From Heliocidaris tuberculata (taxonomy: Eukaryota > Echinodermata > Echinoidea > Camarodonta > Echinometridae): 64,000 nucleotides of DNA. The translations under genes were made by a program, and so were the position numbers. Each line of letters opens with the position of its first letter. Position 1 is the first letter of the stretch. Where the stretch lies: contig CM046842.1 in NCBI GenBank assembly GCA_025618425.1, positions 30,750,885-30,814,884 on the forward strand. The letters are read 5' to 3'. The notes below the pieces were generated by a model that saw only the letters and a program-made list of their open reading frames with translations, was not told the DNA's origin and did no database searches. This document shows, piece after piece, positions 13,301-32,839 of this stretch.

Positions 13301-14095
13301 AGTGGAAAATAAGAATAATTAGTGCCAATTTGAGGAGTGAAAGCTGATTAATTTAGACCTTAAGAAAACTCTGAACTGCTATGGGTTCAGGGCTAGGGTT
13401 AGTTACGCATAGCATTTGGTCCGGGGTTGAAGTAAGATATTTGGTCAGTGTAGGGCATGGACCGGGAAGCAATTGTCGTCAGAGCATGTGTTGTACAACC
13501 CAGTGAAAACGGCTAAATAGTTTACAAATTTGTGTGATATCCAGATTTGTGGTGCAAAGCTCTAAAAGCACGTGTAAATTCGAATGGAGGCGAGGAAAAC
13601 TCGAGACCAGAATTTTAAATCACAGATTAATCCAGACTGTTTTAGGCCTACCAAAGACAACATAGACTTCAAATAGGAAGTACATTTACATGAAACCAAG
13701 ATTAGAGGTAATTCTCAACAGCCATTTGATTCCCCCATTATCAGAACTCAACCTTATCTCTAACTTTTGTAATTTCTCATCAGTCCAACGTGTTATTGGT
13801 GCAAAATAACTAACATACAAAGAAGACCTTCTCATTTCCTTAGAAAATGCCAATGGACCTAACTGCCAAACATTCTTATTCAGGAGGAGATGACGTTTAA
13901 TTTGTAACAAATAATATTAATTTCTTTTCCCTTTAGGAGCTTGAAGTACTCATGATGAGCAACAGGAAATTCGCCGCTGAGATCGCCCACGGAGTCTCCT
14001 CTCGCAAGCGCAAGTCCATCGTTGAGCGTGCCCAGCAGCTCGCCATCAAGGTCACCAACGGCAACGCCAGGCTCCGCAGCGAGGAGAACGAGTGA
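10337..14095 (+). CDS. RPL32: 60S ribosomal protein L32 (eL32), three coding exons
   Basis: Structural protein of the cytosolic large ribosomal subunit. Coding exons are 10337-10435, 12415-12567 and 13937-14095 (99, 153 and 159 nt, all phase 0), giving 136 aa; the vertebrate protein is 135 aa. The product opens [19 protein letters not shown] and contains [16 protein letters not shown] and MPNIGYGS, diagnostic for eL32. The first intron begins with the weaker donor GTTAGT. An acceptor at 10306-10307 precedes a 29-nt leader, so a separate non-coding first exon lies upstream, as is usual for ribosomal protein genes; I could not place it. An AATAAA follows the stop at 14295. Intron 1 holds a decayed copy of coding exon 1 (10549-10690). 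It is convergent with PSMC3. Identity is very secure. Confidence 0.97.
10549..10690 (+). pseudogene. Decayed tandem copy of RPL32 coding exon 1 plus donor and intron start
   Basis: The sequence from GAGGCCTCTTGTCAAA (10558) to AGAGTCAAGGTAAGG (about 10633-10647) repeats coding exon 1 about 206-208 bp downstream. Homology continues into the intron (CAAATTGGC in both). The ATG is lost (ATCACTGAGG in place of ATCAGTGAGG after the initiator) and small deletions break the frame. The copy keeps the donor AAG|GTAAGG, closer to consensus than the donor of the real exon. No pyrimidine-rich acceptor precedes it. Confidence 0.9.
11389..11527. mobile_element. MITE family A (CTGTTTCATAAAACTTGTTA type), diverged copy
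   Basis: Palindromic ends GGAGCGTTTCATGAAAGGA and TCCTTTCATGAAACGCC around the family core TATAAGCTACTGAAATCC and GATTGGCTGAGAG. In RPL32 intron 1. Confidence 0.8.
12030..12173. mobile_element. MITE family A copy
   Basis: Starts GGCCCTGTTTCATAAAACTT and ends AAGTTTTATGAGACAGGGTC; carries the TATAAGCTACTGAAT and GATTGGCTGAGAGC core. In RPL32 intron 1. Confidence 0.9.
13024..13199. mobile_element. pogo-like MITE family B (CAGTGGAA)
   Basis: Starts CAGTGGAAACTCGGTATAA, ends GAGTTTCCGCTG, flanked by TA on both sides. In RPL32 intron 2. TA duplications and CAGT termini fit the pogo/Tc1-mariner group; inference only. Confidence 0.85.
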
Positions 14096-14294
14096 TCATG
14101 CATTATCACAGACATTTTACCAAAAAATATAGACACTTTACCCGGAAGAAGTTCTTGAATACAGGACTACACAGACACACAGGATTAACTGAACACATCT
14201 CATCGCATTGAAAATAAGCTGGAGGCGATCAGTTCAACAAGAGCTTTACTGGACCGTTACAGTGACTTGATTCTTTACGTGGTTCAAGACAAAT

Positions 14295-14300
14295 AATAAA
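14295..14300 (+). promoter_or_regulatory. RPL32 polyadenylation signal AATAAA
   Basis: Canonical hexamer 200 nt after the RPL32 stop codon, followed within about 40 nt by a T/GT-rich tract, the usual layout of a cleavage and polyadenylation site. Confidence 0.75.
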
Positions 14301-14387
14301 CCCATCCAATGTAAAAATCACTGATTAGTGTGTTCTTCTTGTGTTTTTTTTTTGTTTTTTTTTTGGTAACTTATGTGAAAATGTTTT

Positions 14388-14573
14388 GGCCCAAATTCAC
14401 AAAGGAGGTTTAATTTAACCCAATGTCTAAATCATGGTTTAAACCTCCACCGTGGCAAAAATGAGCTTATTATAATGTACTGTCCACCCATTGGACATGA
14501 TGACACGCGTGTGTATACACTTATGGAGGTTTAAATCATGAGTTACGATAATCCTCTTTCGTGAATTTGGGCC
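14388..14573. mobile_element. Palindromic MITE family F, copy 1
   Basis: Ends GGCCCAAATTCACAAAGGAG and CTCTTTCGTGAATTTGGGCC, interior AATCATGGTTTAAACCTCC. A related copy is at 61992-62184. It begins less than 100 bp after the RPL32 polyadenylation signal. Confidence 0.85.
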
Positions 14574-14866
14574 TTTGTGTTATCCTAGAAGGTGTTATTT
14601 ATCTTCGTTGAAAAAGTAGTCCCAAAGGTTGGGAAGCAGGACGATATAGATGAAGACAATGGTATTACTTTGAAATAGTTACGTGAACCACGGAACGAAT
14701 AGTCACTTAGTGTAGTTATTGTAACCGGCTACAGAGAAGGTCGAGTTCTGATAAAGGTGTAAAATAATTTGTGAGCTTTCTCATTCTGTCCTCGTTTGTT
14801 TGAAAGAATATCATACAGAAGGAAATATGAGAGTGGCCCGAAAAGCAGAGTGTGTGAGTGATTATA

Positions 14867-15021
14867 CAGTGGAACCTTGTTAAACAAACTCCTCGGGCAC
14901 CATGGAAATTACCCTTTTATATCGAAACCGTGTTATATCATGGTTAAAAAACTGAAGAATCCAAAGAAGTGGGACCACGAGAGTTTGTTATAACAGTGGT
15001 CTTTATAACGAGGTTCCACTG
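14867..15021. mobile_element. MITE family B copy
   Basis: CAGTGGAACCTTGTTAAAC to GAGGTTCCACTG, flanked by TA. Confidence 0.9.
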
Positions 15022-15512
15022 TATTATACAAGGAGTGGTGCTTTGAACGACAGTAGGATTTTCTTCCCAATATCTAGAAAATATTCTCTCCGTCTCTCTC
15101 TTTCTCTCTCCCACTCCTCTCCCTCCTCTCTCTCTCAGAATCATCTTTTATCATTTCCTCATCACATTGCTCTCTTCCTGTTCTCATCCTTTTAAAATTC
15201 CTCCAAATTTCTACATCCTTTTTCTTGTCTTCCACTCCTGCATTCATACCTTAAACATTTCTTTTCCCATTTTCCTTATTTTTTTGTTTCTTTATGTGAC
15301 TTTGTATGTATCCGACATTTGTCCAGTGAGTGCTACAGGCTTTATCTTGTCAAAGATGACAAGTTAGGCCTTTAGTAGTGATTGAGTGTAGGTCAGCCAG
15401 TTTTGGAGCACGGTTATAGTTCGGAGTGGCTTGTGGTCCAGCGTTGAAGTTCAGAATTCAAGAAGTTAAAGAAATGGAGGATTTGAGGCAGGAGCACAAT
15501 GTTATACACGTA

Positions 15513-15686
15513 CAGTGGAACCTCGTTATAACAAACTCCTTGTGACCAAGGAAATTACCTCTAAATCGAAACCTATATATCGGGGCTAAAAAACAATGAA
15601 TACAAAGGAGTGGGATCTACAAAAATGACTTGTTATGCATGTAATGGGAGTTTGTTATAACTGTTCTTTTTAAAGATGTTCCACTG
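15513..15686. mobile_element. MITE family B copy
   Basis: CAGTGGAACCTCGTTATAAC to GATGTTCCACTG; the ends are more diverged on the right. Confidence 0.9.
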
Positions 15687-15737
15687 TGCAATCAAGTTCA
15701 GTCTGCCTCTTAGTTGCTCCTCTCTGTGAATCTACGT

Positions 15738-16033
15738 CCCCCCCCCCCCCCCCCACTTTTGTTGGCTGTATTCACTTTCTGCATTTTAATTTTTTTCTTT
15801 TTGTATGTCCTCCACCTTACTCCTCTGTCTTCTCTTTATATTTCTCTTTTCTCTTGTCTTCTCTCTCTCTTCATCATATATCTTTTAATTTACATTTTCA
15901 CTCTATCTTCAACCCCCCCCCCCCCCCCCCGGAAATCTGCCTCTGCCCTTTCCTCTCTCTCTCTCTTCCTCTCTTTCTCTCTCTCTCTCTCTTCCTCTCT
16001 CTCTTCCTATCTCTCTCTCTTTCTCTCTCTCTT

Positions 16034-16068
<35 letters not shown>

Positions 16069-16075
16069 TTGGCTG
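15738..16075. repeat. Poly-C runs and a (TC)n tract
   Basis: C-runs at about 15740 and 15914, then a CT-rich microsatellite from about 15953 to 16070 that generates overlapping spurious Ser/Leu- or Arg/Glu-repeat frames on both strands. Confidence 0.9.
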
Positions 16076-16446
16076 TGCTTCACTCCTTATGATAAAGAAA
16101 TACAAACAAGCAAAACATGTAGCCCTGAAAAACAGCAACTATTTCAACAATGTCAATTTATTACCTTGGTTACACCAAGATATACATACATACCAGTCCT
16201 TATCTTTTACTAGAAACAATAGCATTGTTACAAATTAATTTCTACAATAATTTTTACAGTGTCATCCTTAGCATTAATATTGGCCCTGAATTCAAGAAAA
16301 GGCTTCCGAACCCAAACAAAAAAAGGCTGACCACAGCTAAACAACCGTCTCAGGTCTTCTGAATAGACAAAGCAGCATGTACCGCAGAAAGTCTGAAAAT
16401 TATATTTTTGCTTCGTTGGGGAACTCTGATGCACTACTGAAGACCA

Positions 16447-16676
16447 GGGGTGGTATTCTGAGATTTATTTTATCTTTGATTTTAGTGAAATAATTTTAAT
16501 TGTCATAACAAAATGTACGCTTACGGCGCATCATTGGTTAATGCCTGCGCAAAAGTGGCTGCGTACACGGAATTCATCTGCGCAAACGCCAATGAAATGT
16601 TGCAATTTGAAATTTGTTATGACAATTAAAATCTTTTCACTAAAATCAAGGTAAAAGAATCTCAGAATACTACCCT
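16447..16676. mobile_element. Long-TIR MITE (AGGGGTGGTATTCTGAG)
   Basis: Ends GGGTGGTATTCTGAGAT and ATCTCAGAATACTACCCT pair with interior arms (ATTTTAATTGTCATAAC / GTTATGACAATTAAAAT) around a GCGC-rich centre. Near the 3' end of PSMC3. Confidence 0.85.
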
Positions 16677-17431
16677 AGAAACTTGGCAATTTGTTAATGA
16701 CTGCCATGTTTGCAACAAGAACCTTTCGAAAACTCTGAAATTATGTGTTGTGATTTACTGCTGTGCAGCATCTTTTGTGAATCTCGATCACCTAAAAATG
16801 TTTCATACTCATGGAAATTTCTGGCCGCACAGTAAATAAAATGGAGCTGAAAAGAGAGTAACGGTATGAACTGAAATCTGGTAAACAACAGTCTAATCAT
16901 ATTAGCAGCTCATAATCACCAACAACCCCTACTCCAACACATTCTTTCTGGACAGAAGCAATCCTAAATGTAAAGTGAAGAGACAAAATTTATTTACAGA
17001 AGACCAGATTTTCCACATTTCGTGATCTACTTTCTCCATTCGGAGCCCCCTCCCCCCCCCCCCCTAACAAATTAGTAATAAATATTCAGTTCTATGAACC
17101 ATCAATTAGCATGGTCTCCCCGTCTCTCTAGAACATGAAAATACCTCAATACCACTGACACACTGCATCTCTTACAACCATATGTGAACAACCCCACTGA
17201 ACCATGCCCCACTCTATTTTAGAACAAATTCTTTGTTTACAATCTGCCTAATGTGAATGCTACCAATGAGTTATCCTCTTACAGTCACAGCAGTCATGGA
17301 ATCTTATAGAGCAAACCTTTTAATTGAACAGAATCGTAATAGAATGTCAGAATGTGATATATTCCTGAAATGTTTCAGTGCTATTTATGCTGCACTATGA
17401 GAGTAAAATCTCATCCCAAAGAATACCTATA

Positions 17432-17610
17432 CAGTGGAAACTCACTATAACGAGGACCTTGGGACCATGAAAATTACCTTGTTATATAAGGAAACTCTTT
17501 ATATCAGGGTAACAAAAAAAAAAAGAAGATAAAGACCTGGGACCAGCAAAATTACCTTGTTATATCAGGAATCTTGTTATATCGGAGCTCTTTATAGTGA
17601 GTTTCCACTG
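17432..17610. mobile_element. MITE family B copy
   Basis: CAGTGGAAACTCACTATAAC to GAGTTTCCACTG with TA on both sides. Confidence 0.9.
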
Positions 17611-18059
17611 TATTTTAAGTTGTCTTGCTCCATTATGTAGCAATACAGTAAGCAGCTTCAGTGAAGAATGCATTACATAACTTGCCACTCAGTCTACAAG
17701 CAACCATCATTAATTAACTCTTATAAGTGGAATTTAATCAATGACATGTAGCTCTGAATTATTGTAGCATGTAAAGTGTATTTTGTGCTTTAGGAAAAGT
17801 AAAATAACATTCTAGTTTAAACCTAATATAAACCTGCTTGAATTCTTGGGTTCGCCCAAGCTGCGTAAATGATTGGGTTCAGTGACAACAGTATGCATGT
17901 TAACATGCCTAGTATTTTCTTAAGCCTCACTCAGACAGGACATGGTAAACAGTCTACAAAAACCTGCTGCAGCAGAATAAGAAGACATAAGCGTACTGCC
18001 CTTAAAATTCTGTTTTCTTATAACACAGTATGTATGCTTTGGGAGCCTTCGTATGCACC

Positions 18060-18192
18060 TCCCCCCCCCCCCCCCCCCCCCCCAAGCCCATTTCATTGAG
18101 ACATAACATTGTTTTTATTTTGCTGCAGTGTTTGTTTTTTTGTTTTGGGGATTGTTTGTTTTTGTTTTGTTTTTTTATTGGGGGGGGGGGGC
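18060..18192. repeat. C-run and G-run pair
   Basis: A 23-nt C-run (about 18060) and a G-run (about 18180) flank T-rich sequence downstream of the PSMC3 stop. They could pair as a hairpin in the PSMC3 3'UTR. The minus-strand hexamer AATAAA is present near 18113. Confidence 0.6.
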
Positions 18193-18272
18193 AGTTAACG
18201 GCATTGTGTGTGAAAATAGTCAGGGATAAGGTTGATTTACATGGTGTACAGAGATTATACAGCACATATATT

Positions 18273-28158
<9,886 letters not shown>

Positions 28159-28770
28159 AGCGTGATACAGCAGAATACAACATACATATGTGTATACAGT
28201 AAATGGAAAAATTAGAAGATAGTCTTTTATTTGTGGCCAATTTGAGGAGAGCTCCGTGCGTTATGGGGTGCGTTTCAGACTATTGTTATGTGGCTGAGGA
28301 TTGCTAAAAAAAAAAAATAAATAATAATAATAATAAATAAATAAATAATATTAAATGCATTGAAGAATTTAAAACTTTATTAAATTTCAAATGAATTCCA
28401 TCATCAGAGCATAAAATTCTATTTTCAAAAAAGTGCCCCTATCAATGTCATGCAATGTTGTATATGGGCGGTGAACGTGGGGGCATGCCCCCTCCCCTCT
28501 TTTTTTTTAAATCAGATTTCAACCAAAGAGAAGAGAGAGTAAAAGAAAGGGATCCGGGGATCGAGAAGGAAAGTGAATTAAATGAGACAATATAGGCTAT
28601 GCCATTGCCTCATAACCCCGCCCCCCCCCCCCCTCTCCTCCATGAAACCAGGGTCTATGTCTGCCCCACCCTATACCACCATTTCTAAGTAGAAATTGAT
28701 TCCAAGAGAGAAAAGCTAGGCTCCAGGGGAGAAATTGGACTCCACACTAAAATATATTAATTGGCTATAC

Positions 28771-30209
28771 CAGAGGCGGCGCTCCCGGGGGGCAGGGGGC
28801 ACAGTGCCACCCACTTTTTCAAGTACCCCCAAAGTGCCCCTTTTCATAGCTGATAAATGTCCACTTTTCTTCGTATAGTGCCCCTTTTTCTTTCTAATAA
28901 GTGCCATTTCTACCTTCTGATAAGTGCCCCTTTAACCTCAGACATTACTGCCCCTCATGAAATCTAATAATTGCCCCTCCTTTTTTTTCTCGTCTAATTA
29001 GTGCCCATTTCCCGTTCTAAGAGTGCAATTTTACCTTCGGATAAATGCCTTTCTTTCACTTCTGATAAGTGGCCCTTTTCCTTCGTATAACTGCACCCCT
29101 TCTTCTTTCTGATAAATGCCTTTTTCACCTTCTGATAACTTGATAAGTGCCAACTTTAACTTCAGACATTACTGTCCCTTTTGAAATCTGCCTTTGCTTT
29201 TTTTTTTCTGATAAGTGCCCATTTCCCGTTCTAATAGTACAATTTTCCCTTCTTATAAATGCCCTTTTCCCCCTCTGATAAGTGACCCTTTTTCTTCCTA
29301 TGACTGCCCCTTCTTCTTTCTAATAAGTGCCCTTTTCACTTTCTGATAAGTGCCCCCTTTAACTTCAGACATTACTGCCCCTTTTGAAATCTGTGCCTTT
29401 GTTTTTCGTCTGATTATTGCCCATTTTCCGTTCTATTAGTACAATTTTCCCTTCTTATAAGTGCCCCTTTTACTTCTGCTCAGTGCCCCTTTTTTTCTTT
29501 CTAATAGTATTATTTTCCCTTTTGATAAGTGCCCCTTTTGTCTTCTCATAAGTGCCCTACCTATATGCCTATATATATTTAATATATTGTACCTATATAC
29601 TCTATATACTGTCGCTAATTACAAACTGTGGCCTAAATTAAGTCCACAAAAGAGCCATATACCTAGATCCAAATAATCAGAGAGGCTTCATAATAATAGA
29701 TTCCCCTACTGATATCAGCAAAATGAGAGGCAGTGGAGCAGGGGGCAGGAGGGGCACAATTCCCTAAATTATACAAGAATGATCAGTGCCCCTAAATCAT
29801 ACAGGAAGGAGGACATTTTTTTCTAAAAATTTTCAAAAGCTCGCTCGCTACTCTCGCTCGCATTTACCATTGCCTTCTTATCATATTAGGAAAATTGCTG
29901 CTATTCAAAATATCTTCAATATTTTGCTCTCTCGCTTTGCTCGCTCACAAATGAATAATCAGACCATAATTACATTCAACTGCAAAGTAGTTTTTTTTTT
30001 AAATCTAGAACCATGATAAGACATAAACAATAATGTGTCGAAAATGATCCTCGATAGTGTATTAATCAGAATGTAGCAGTATATTAATGTCGCAAAGTGA
30101 CATTTTCCGCCTTGTTTTTACCCTTTGTAGGTGCCCTTTTTCCCCCCAAAAGTGCCCCTTTTTGTTGGTCCCCCCCCCCCCCACTTTGAAGGACGCTCCG
30201 CCGCCCCTG
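28771..30209. mobile_element. G/C-run element filled by a degenerate TGATAAGTGCCCCTTTT minisatellite
   Basis: Ends CAGAGGCGGCGCTCC and GGACGCTCCGCCGCCCCTG are inverted. From about 28830 to 29570 there are over twenty degenerate units of about 25-30 bp on the theme TCTGATAAGTGCCCCTTTT. 29840-29960 has CTCGCTCGCTACTCTCGCTC. No protein product is supported. Confidence 0.75.
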
Positions 30210-30476
30210 TGCTATAAATAAAACTTGAGTATTGGGTCACGTCAGGCCTAAAGATGTCCCAATGTTTTCTAAAGTCAATTAAGCAAACTCTAAACCACTG
30301 ACTTTTAAATCAAAATATAATAGGTCAATCATTAAAAATCAAACTTACACACAAGATAGTGCCATATATTGCTGAATCGCTGTAGATAAATTATATTGTA
30401 ATCGAAGAAGATCTTTGGTAAGATTTATACAAAGTGATATTAATTAAGGTTAATAAAGATTTCTATTGTATCCCAG

Positions 30477-31020
30477 TTCATGGCTCCCCGCCCCGCCCCC
30501 CCCCCCCCCCCCCATTTCATTATTTAACCGAAAAATAACTTCTTTTTTTTGCAAAAATTGTTTAGTTTCTATGTAGTGAAATGTAAAAATCAATTGCTTT
30601 TTATGTTTTACATTTCTTTTAATTTTGTAATATTTTGTTTCTTCCTTCGATTATTCAGTTAGAAAATTGTCTTACTTTACTACCCAAGCCCTACCCCCCC
30701 CCCCCCCCCCCCATGATATGCTGCCTTGAACCATGGATACATATATGCTATAGAACCATGCACCGATCTCTACGTAAACAAAAAATCAAGATCAGTGACT
30801 AGAATCCATTCAATTCAATGAATGAACGCCGATAAAAAAATACACTCCCACCACCCCCAACCCCCCCCCCCCCCCAAAAAAAAAAAAAAAAAAAAATTAA
30901 GATAGAAATACGAATAAAGAAATCAATAAACAAAAAATAAAGAAAGAAAAAATAAAAAATAGACGTCTGCATACAAATTAGGATAATGTAAGATCGGTAT
31001 ACGACATTTAAATTGGCAAC
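30477..31020. repeat. Poly-C and poly-A runs
   Basis: C-runs at about 30494, 30695 and 30860, the last followed by a long A-run; otherwise gene-free. Confidence 0.8.
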
Positions 31021-31440
31021 TAACTACGCGTACGACGCTAAATCTATAGTTTTAACTTGGTGGATTTGAGCGTTTTCACGAACGAGAATCAAGACCTGTA
31101 CAATCCCGCTGAATCGTATGTATTTATAACTCATCCATGGATGTTTTGACATTTATGAAGGATAATTTATATTGTTCAATTCATACCTTCAAATATTGAT
31201 CAGTGAAAATGGATGTTTCTGCCTTAAAGTATATTTAAGTAACTTTAAAAATCTGTGTAGTCCCAGATATGGGATTCCGTGTAATAAGACATTTTGTCAT
31301 AAGAAAATTTGACAGCTCGTCTTTTATACATTGTAAAATTATCTTGTTTGCAAAGAAGACAGTTATTAAAGACGATCCACCAATGTCAAATATTTCGGAC
31401 AACTGTCTTAAGTTTTAGTTTGATGTGATTTGTTTGCTTG

Positions 31441-31514
31441 TTTGTTTTTTGCAGCGTTTGTCATTCTTTATTTTTCTCAAAAAGAAAGAATGACAAACGC
31501 TGCAAAAAAACAAA
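31441..31514. other. 28-bp inverted repeat (hairpin)
   Basis: GCAGCGTTTGTCATTCTT (31451-31468) and AAGAATGACAAACGCTGC (31486-31503) are perfect complements, extended by T/A runs. Loop about 17 nt. It lies just outside the left end of element 31534-32146. Confidence 0.9.
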
Positions 31515-31533
31515 ATTTCTGCCTTGCCCTTGT

Positions 31534-32146
31534 CAGTAACGTTAGAGGCACACGGCCGATATTGGAGACAGCTGTCTCCCATATTAGTGGAGACTTATCT
31601 TACAAAAGAACAAAAGAAATGACACCAACAACAAGGCACTTTCACCAAGCCAAATTTTTGGCTCACCGAGGTCAGAATCCCATTTGTTTTGTGTGTGAAT
31701 CAGGCGATATCGTGAAATAGGTCCCCTCTCATTCACTCCGCACACTATCGATTTATTGCGTGCAATGCTATTGGGACTTCATTCCCCCTCATGACACGCA
31801 AGTGTTTGCGTACACAATGAGAGGGGACTTATTCCACGATTAGGCCGTGAATCATAACAAAAAATGTTATGAAAACAAAAGTAGACGGTGAATTTTTAAA
31901 GTAGATGGTAAAAAGTTGTATTTTTCCATGAGGAATCTGCTTATCACATTTTCATTTTGAGCTGAATTTGAAGTAATCTCTTTGTAGCAAATGTAAACAA
32001 AGAAAATTGGTCACCCAAAGGCCAAATGGCAAATGGGAGACTGTCTCCTAAATAGGCTACCAATAATGTAGAGAAAAGTCTCTGACAATAAGAGACAGTC
32101 TTCCAAATGGGAAACAGTCTCCAATATCGGCCGTGCGCCTCTACTG
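31534..32146. mobile_element. Family J element, copy 2, hosting a nested hAT-type MITE
   Basis: Ends CAGTAACGTTAGAGGCACAC and GTGCGCCTCTACTG, with GGCCGATATTGGAGAC / GTCTCCAATATCGGCC inside. CTTGT flanks both sides. Shares its interior with 9744-10192. Interrupted by 31703-31846. Confidence 0.85.
31703..31846. mobile_element. hAT-type MITE, copy 2, 8-bp TSD GTGAATCA
   Basis: Exact GTGAATCA at 31695-31702 and 31847-31854 encloses GGCGATATCGTG to CACGATTAGGCC. Inserted into family J copy 2, so it is the younger insertion. Confidence 0.9.
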
Positions 32147-32609
32147 CTTGTGTAATAAAAGAATATTCTGTGAAAAAAAATCGGCAAATAAAAAACAATA
32201 ATGCGAAGTGAATTAAATTAAAGAGGAATGACCTGGCCATACAGGCTTGATGCTTTATGAAATAAGACTTTGAACATCAAGCCATACATGGGAGGCAATC
32301 TCCCCTACGGAGAGACAAGTAAGTAAGCAAAATAATCAGTGGGCAAGATTCATCCATTTCCACGTACATGTATGGTGAACCTTGCAAACCACCTTCGGAG
32401 TTTGCTAAAATCTTCCTCTTTCAGCTCATCCTACCACGTCAACGATCGGATCATGAGAAGTGTGAAAAAAAATCAATGTGGATTTACTTACCGTTATCGT
32501 GTAGCTTTCACTGTGCGATTAGCATCACAAAGACGGCTAGATCGGCATGTGCACTGTAGATGACGAAGTACACGGCAGTGCGACGCTGAGCAGTTCCAAT
32601 GCAAATTTC

Positions 32610-32686
32610 ATTGTGCTAATATCCCGCAGGCATATATACTGCCGTCTATGTGTGCCGTGTGCGACGGTGCGAGATATTAGCACAAT
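32610..32686. promoter_or_regulatory. Palindromic segment 150 bp upstream of the snRNP start
   Basis: ATTGTGCTAATATC and GATATTAGCACAAT arms with CGGCAGT/ACTGCCG-type sequence between and beside them. It could be a short MITE or a promoter element; the evidence does not decide. Confidence 0.45.
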
Positions 32687-32839
32687 TTTTTTTTGACACA
32701 TGTAAATGACACGAAAGTCCAGTTGGAAAATGTAGGGGGAAAATCAAACAAATATTTTTGTCTTTCAATTTTCTTTATACTCATTTTGTTCTTATTTGTC
32801 TTTCTGTGTAGGTTTGCTGATTAGAAGCTTCGAATCAAG

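Noticed and set aside
10436..13936. Intronic H/ACA snoRNA in RPL32, as in vertebrates
   Set aside because: I could not identify paired hairpins with H and ACA boxes by eye; needs a covariance search.
15686..16238. Overlapping 170+ aa frames rich in Ser, Leu and Pro
   Set aside because: Generated by poly-C and (CT)n tracts; open in several frames at once.
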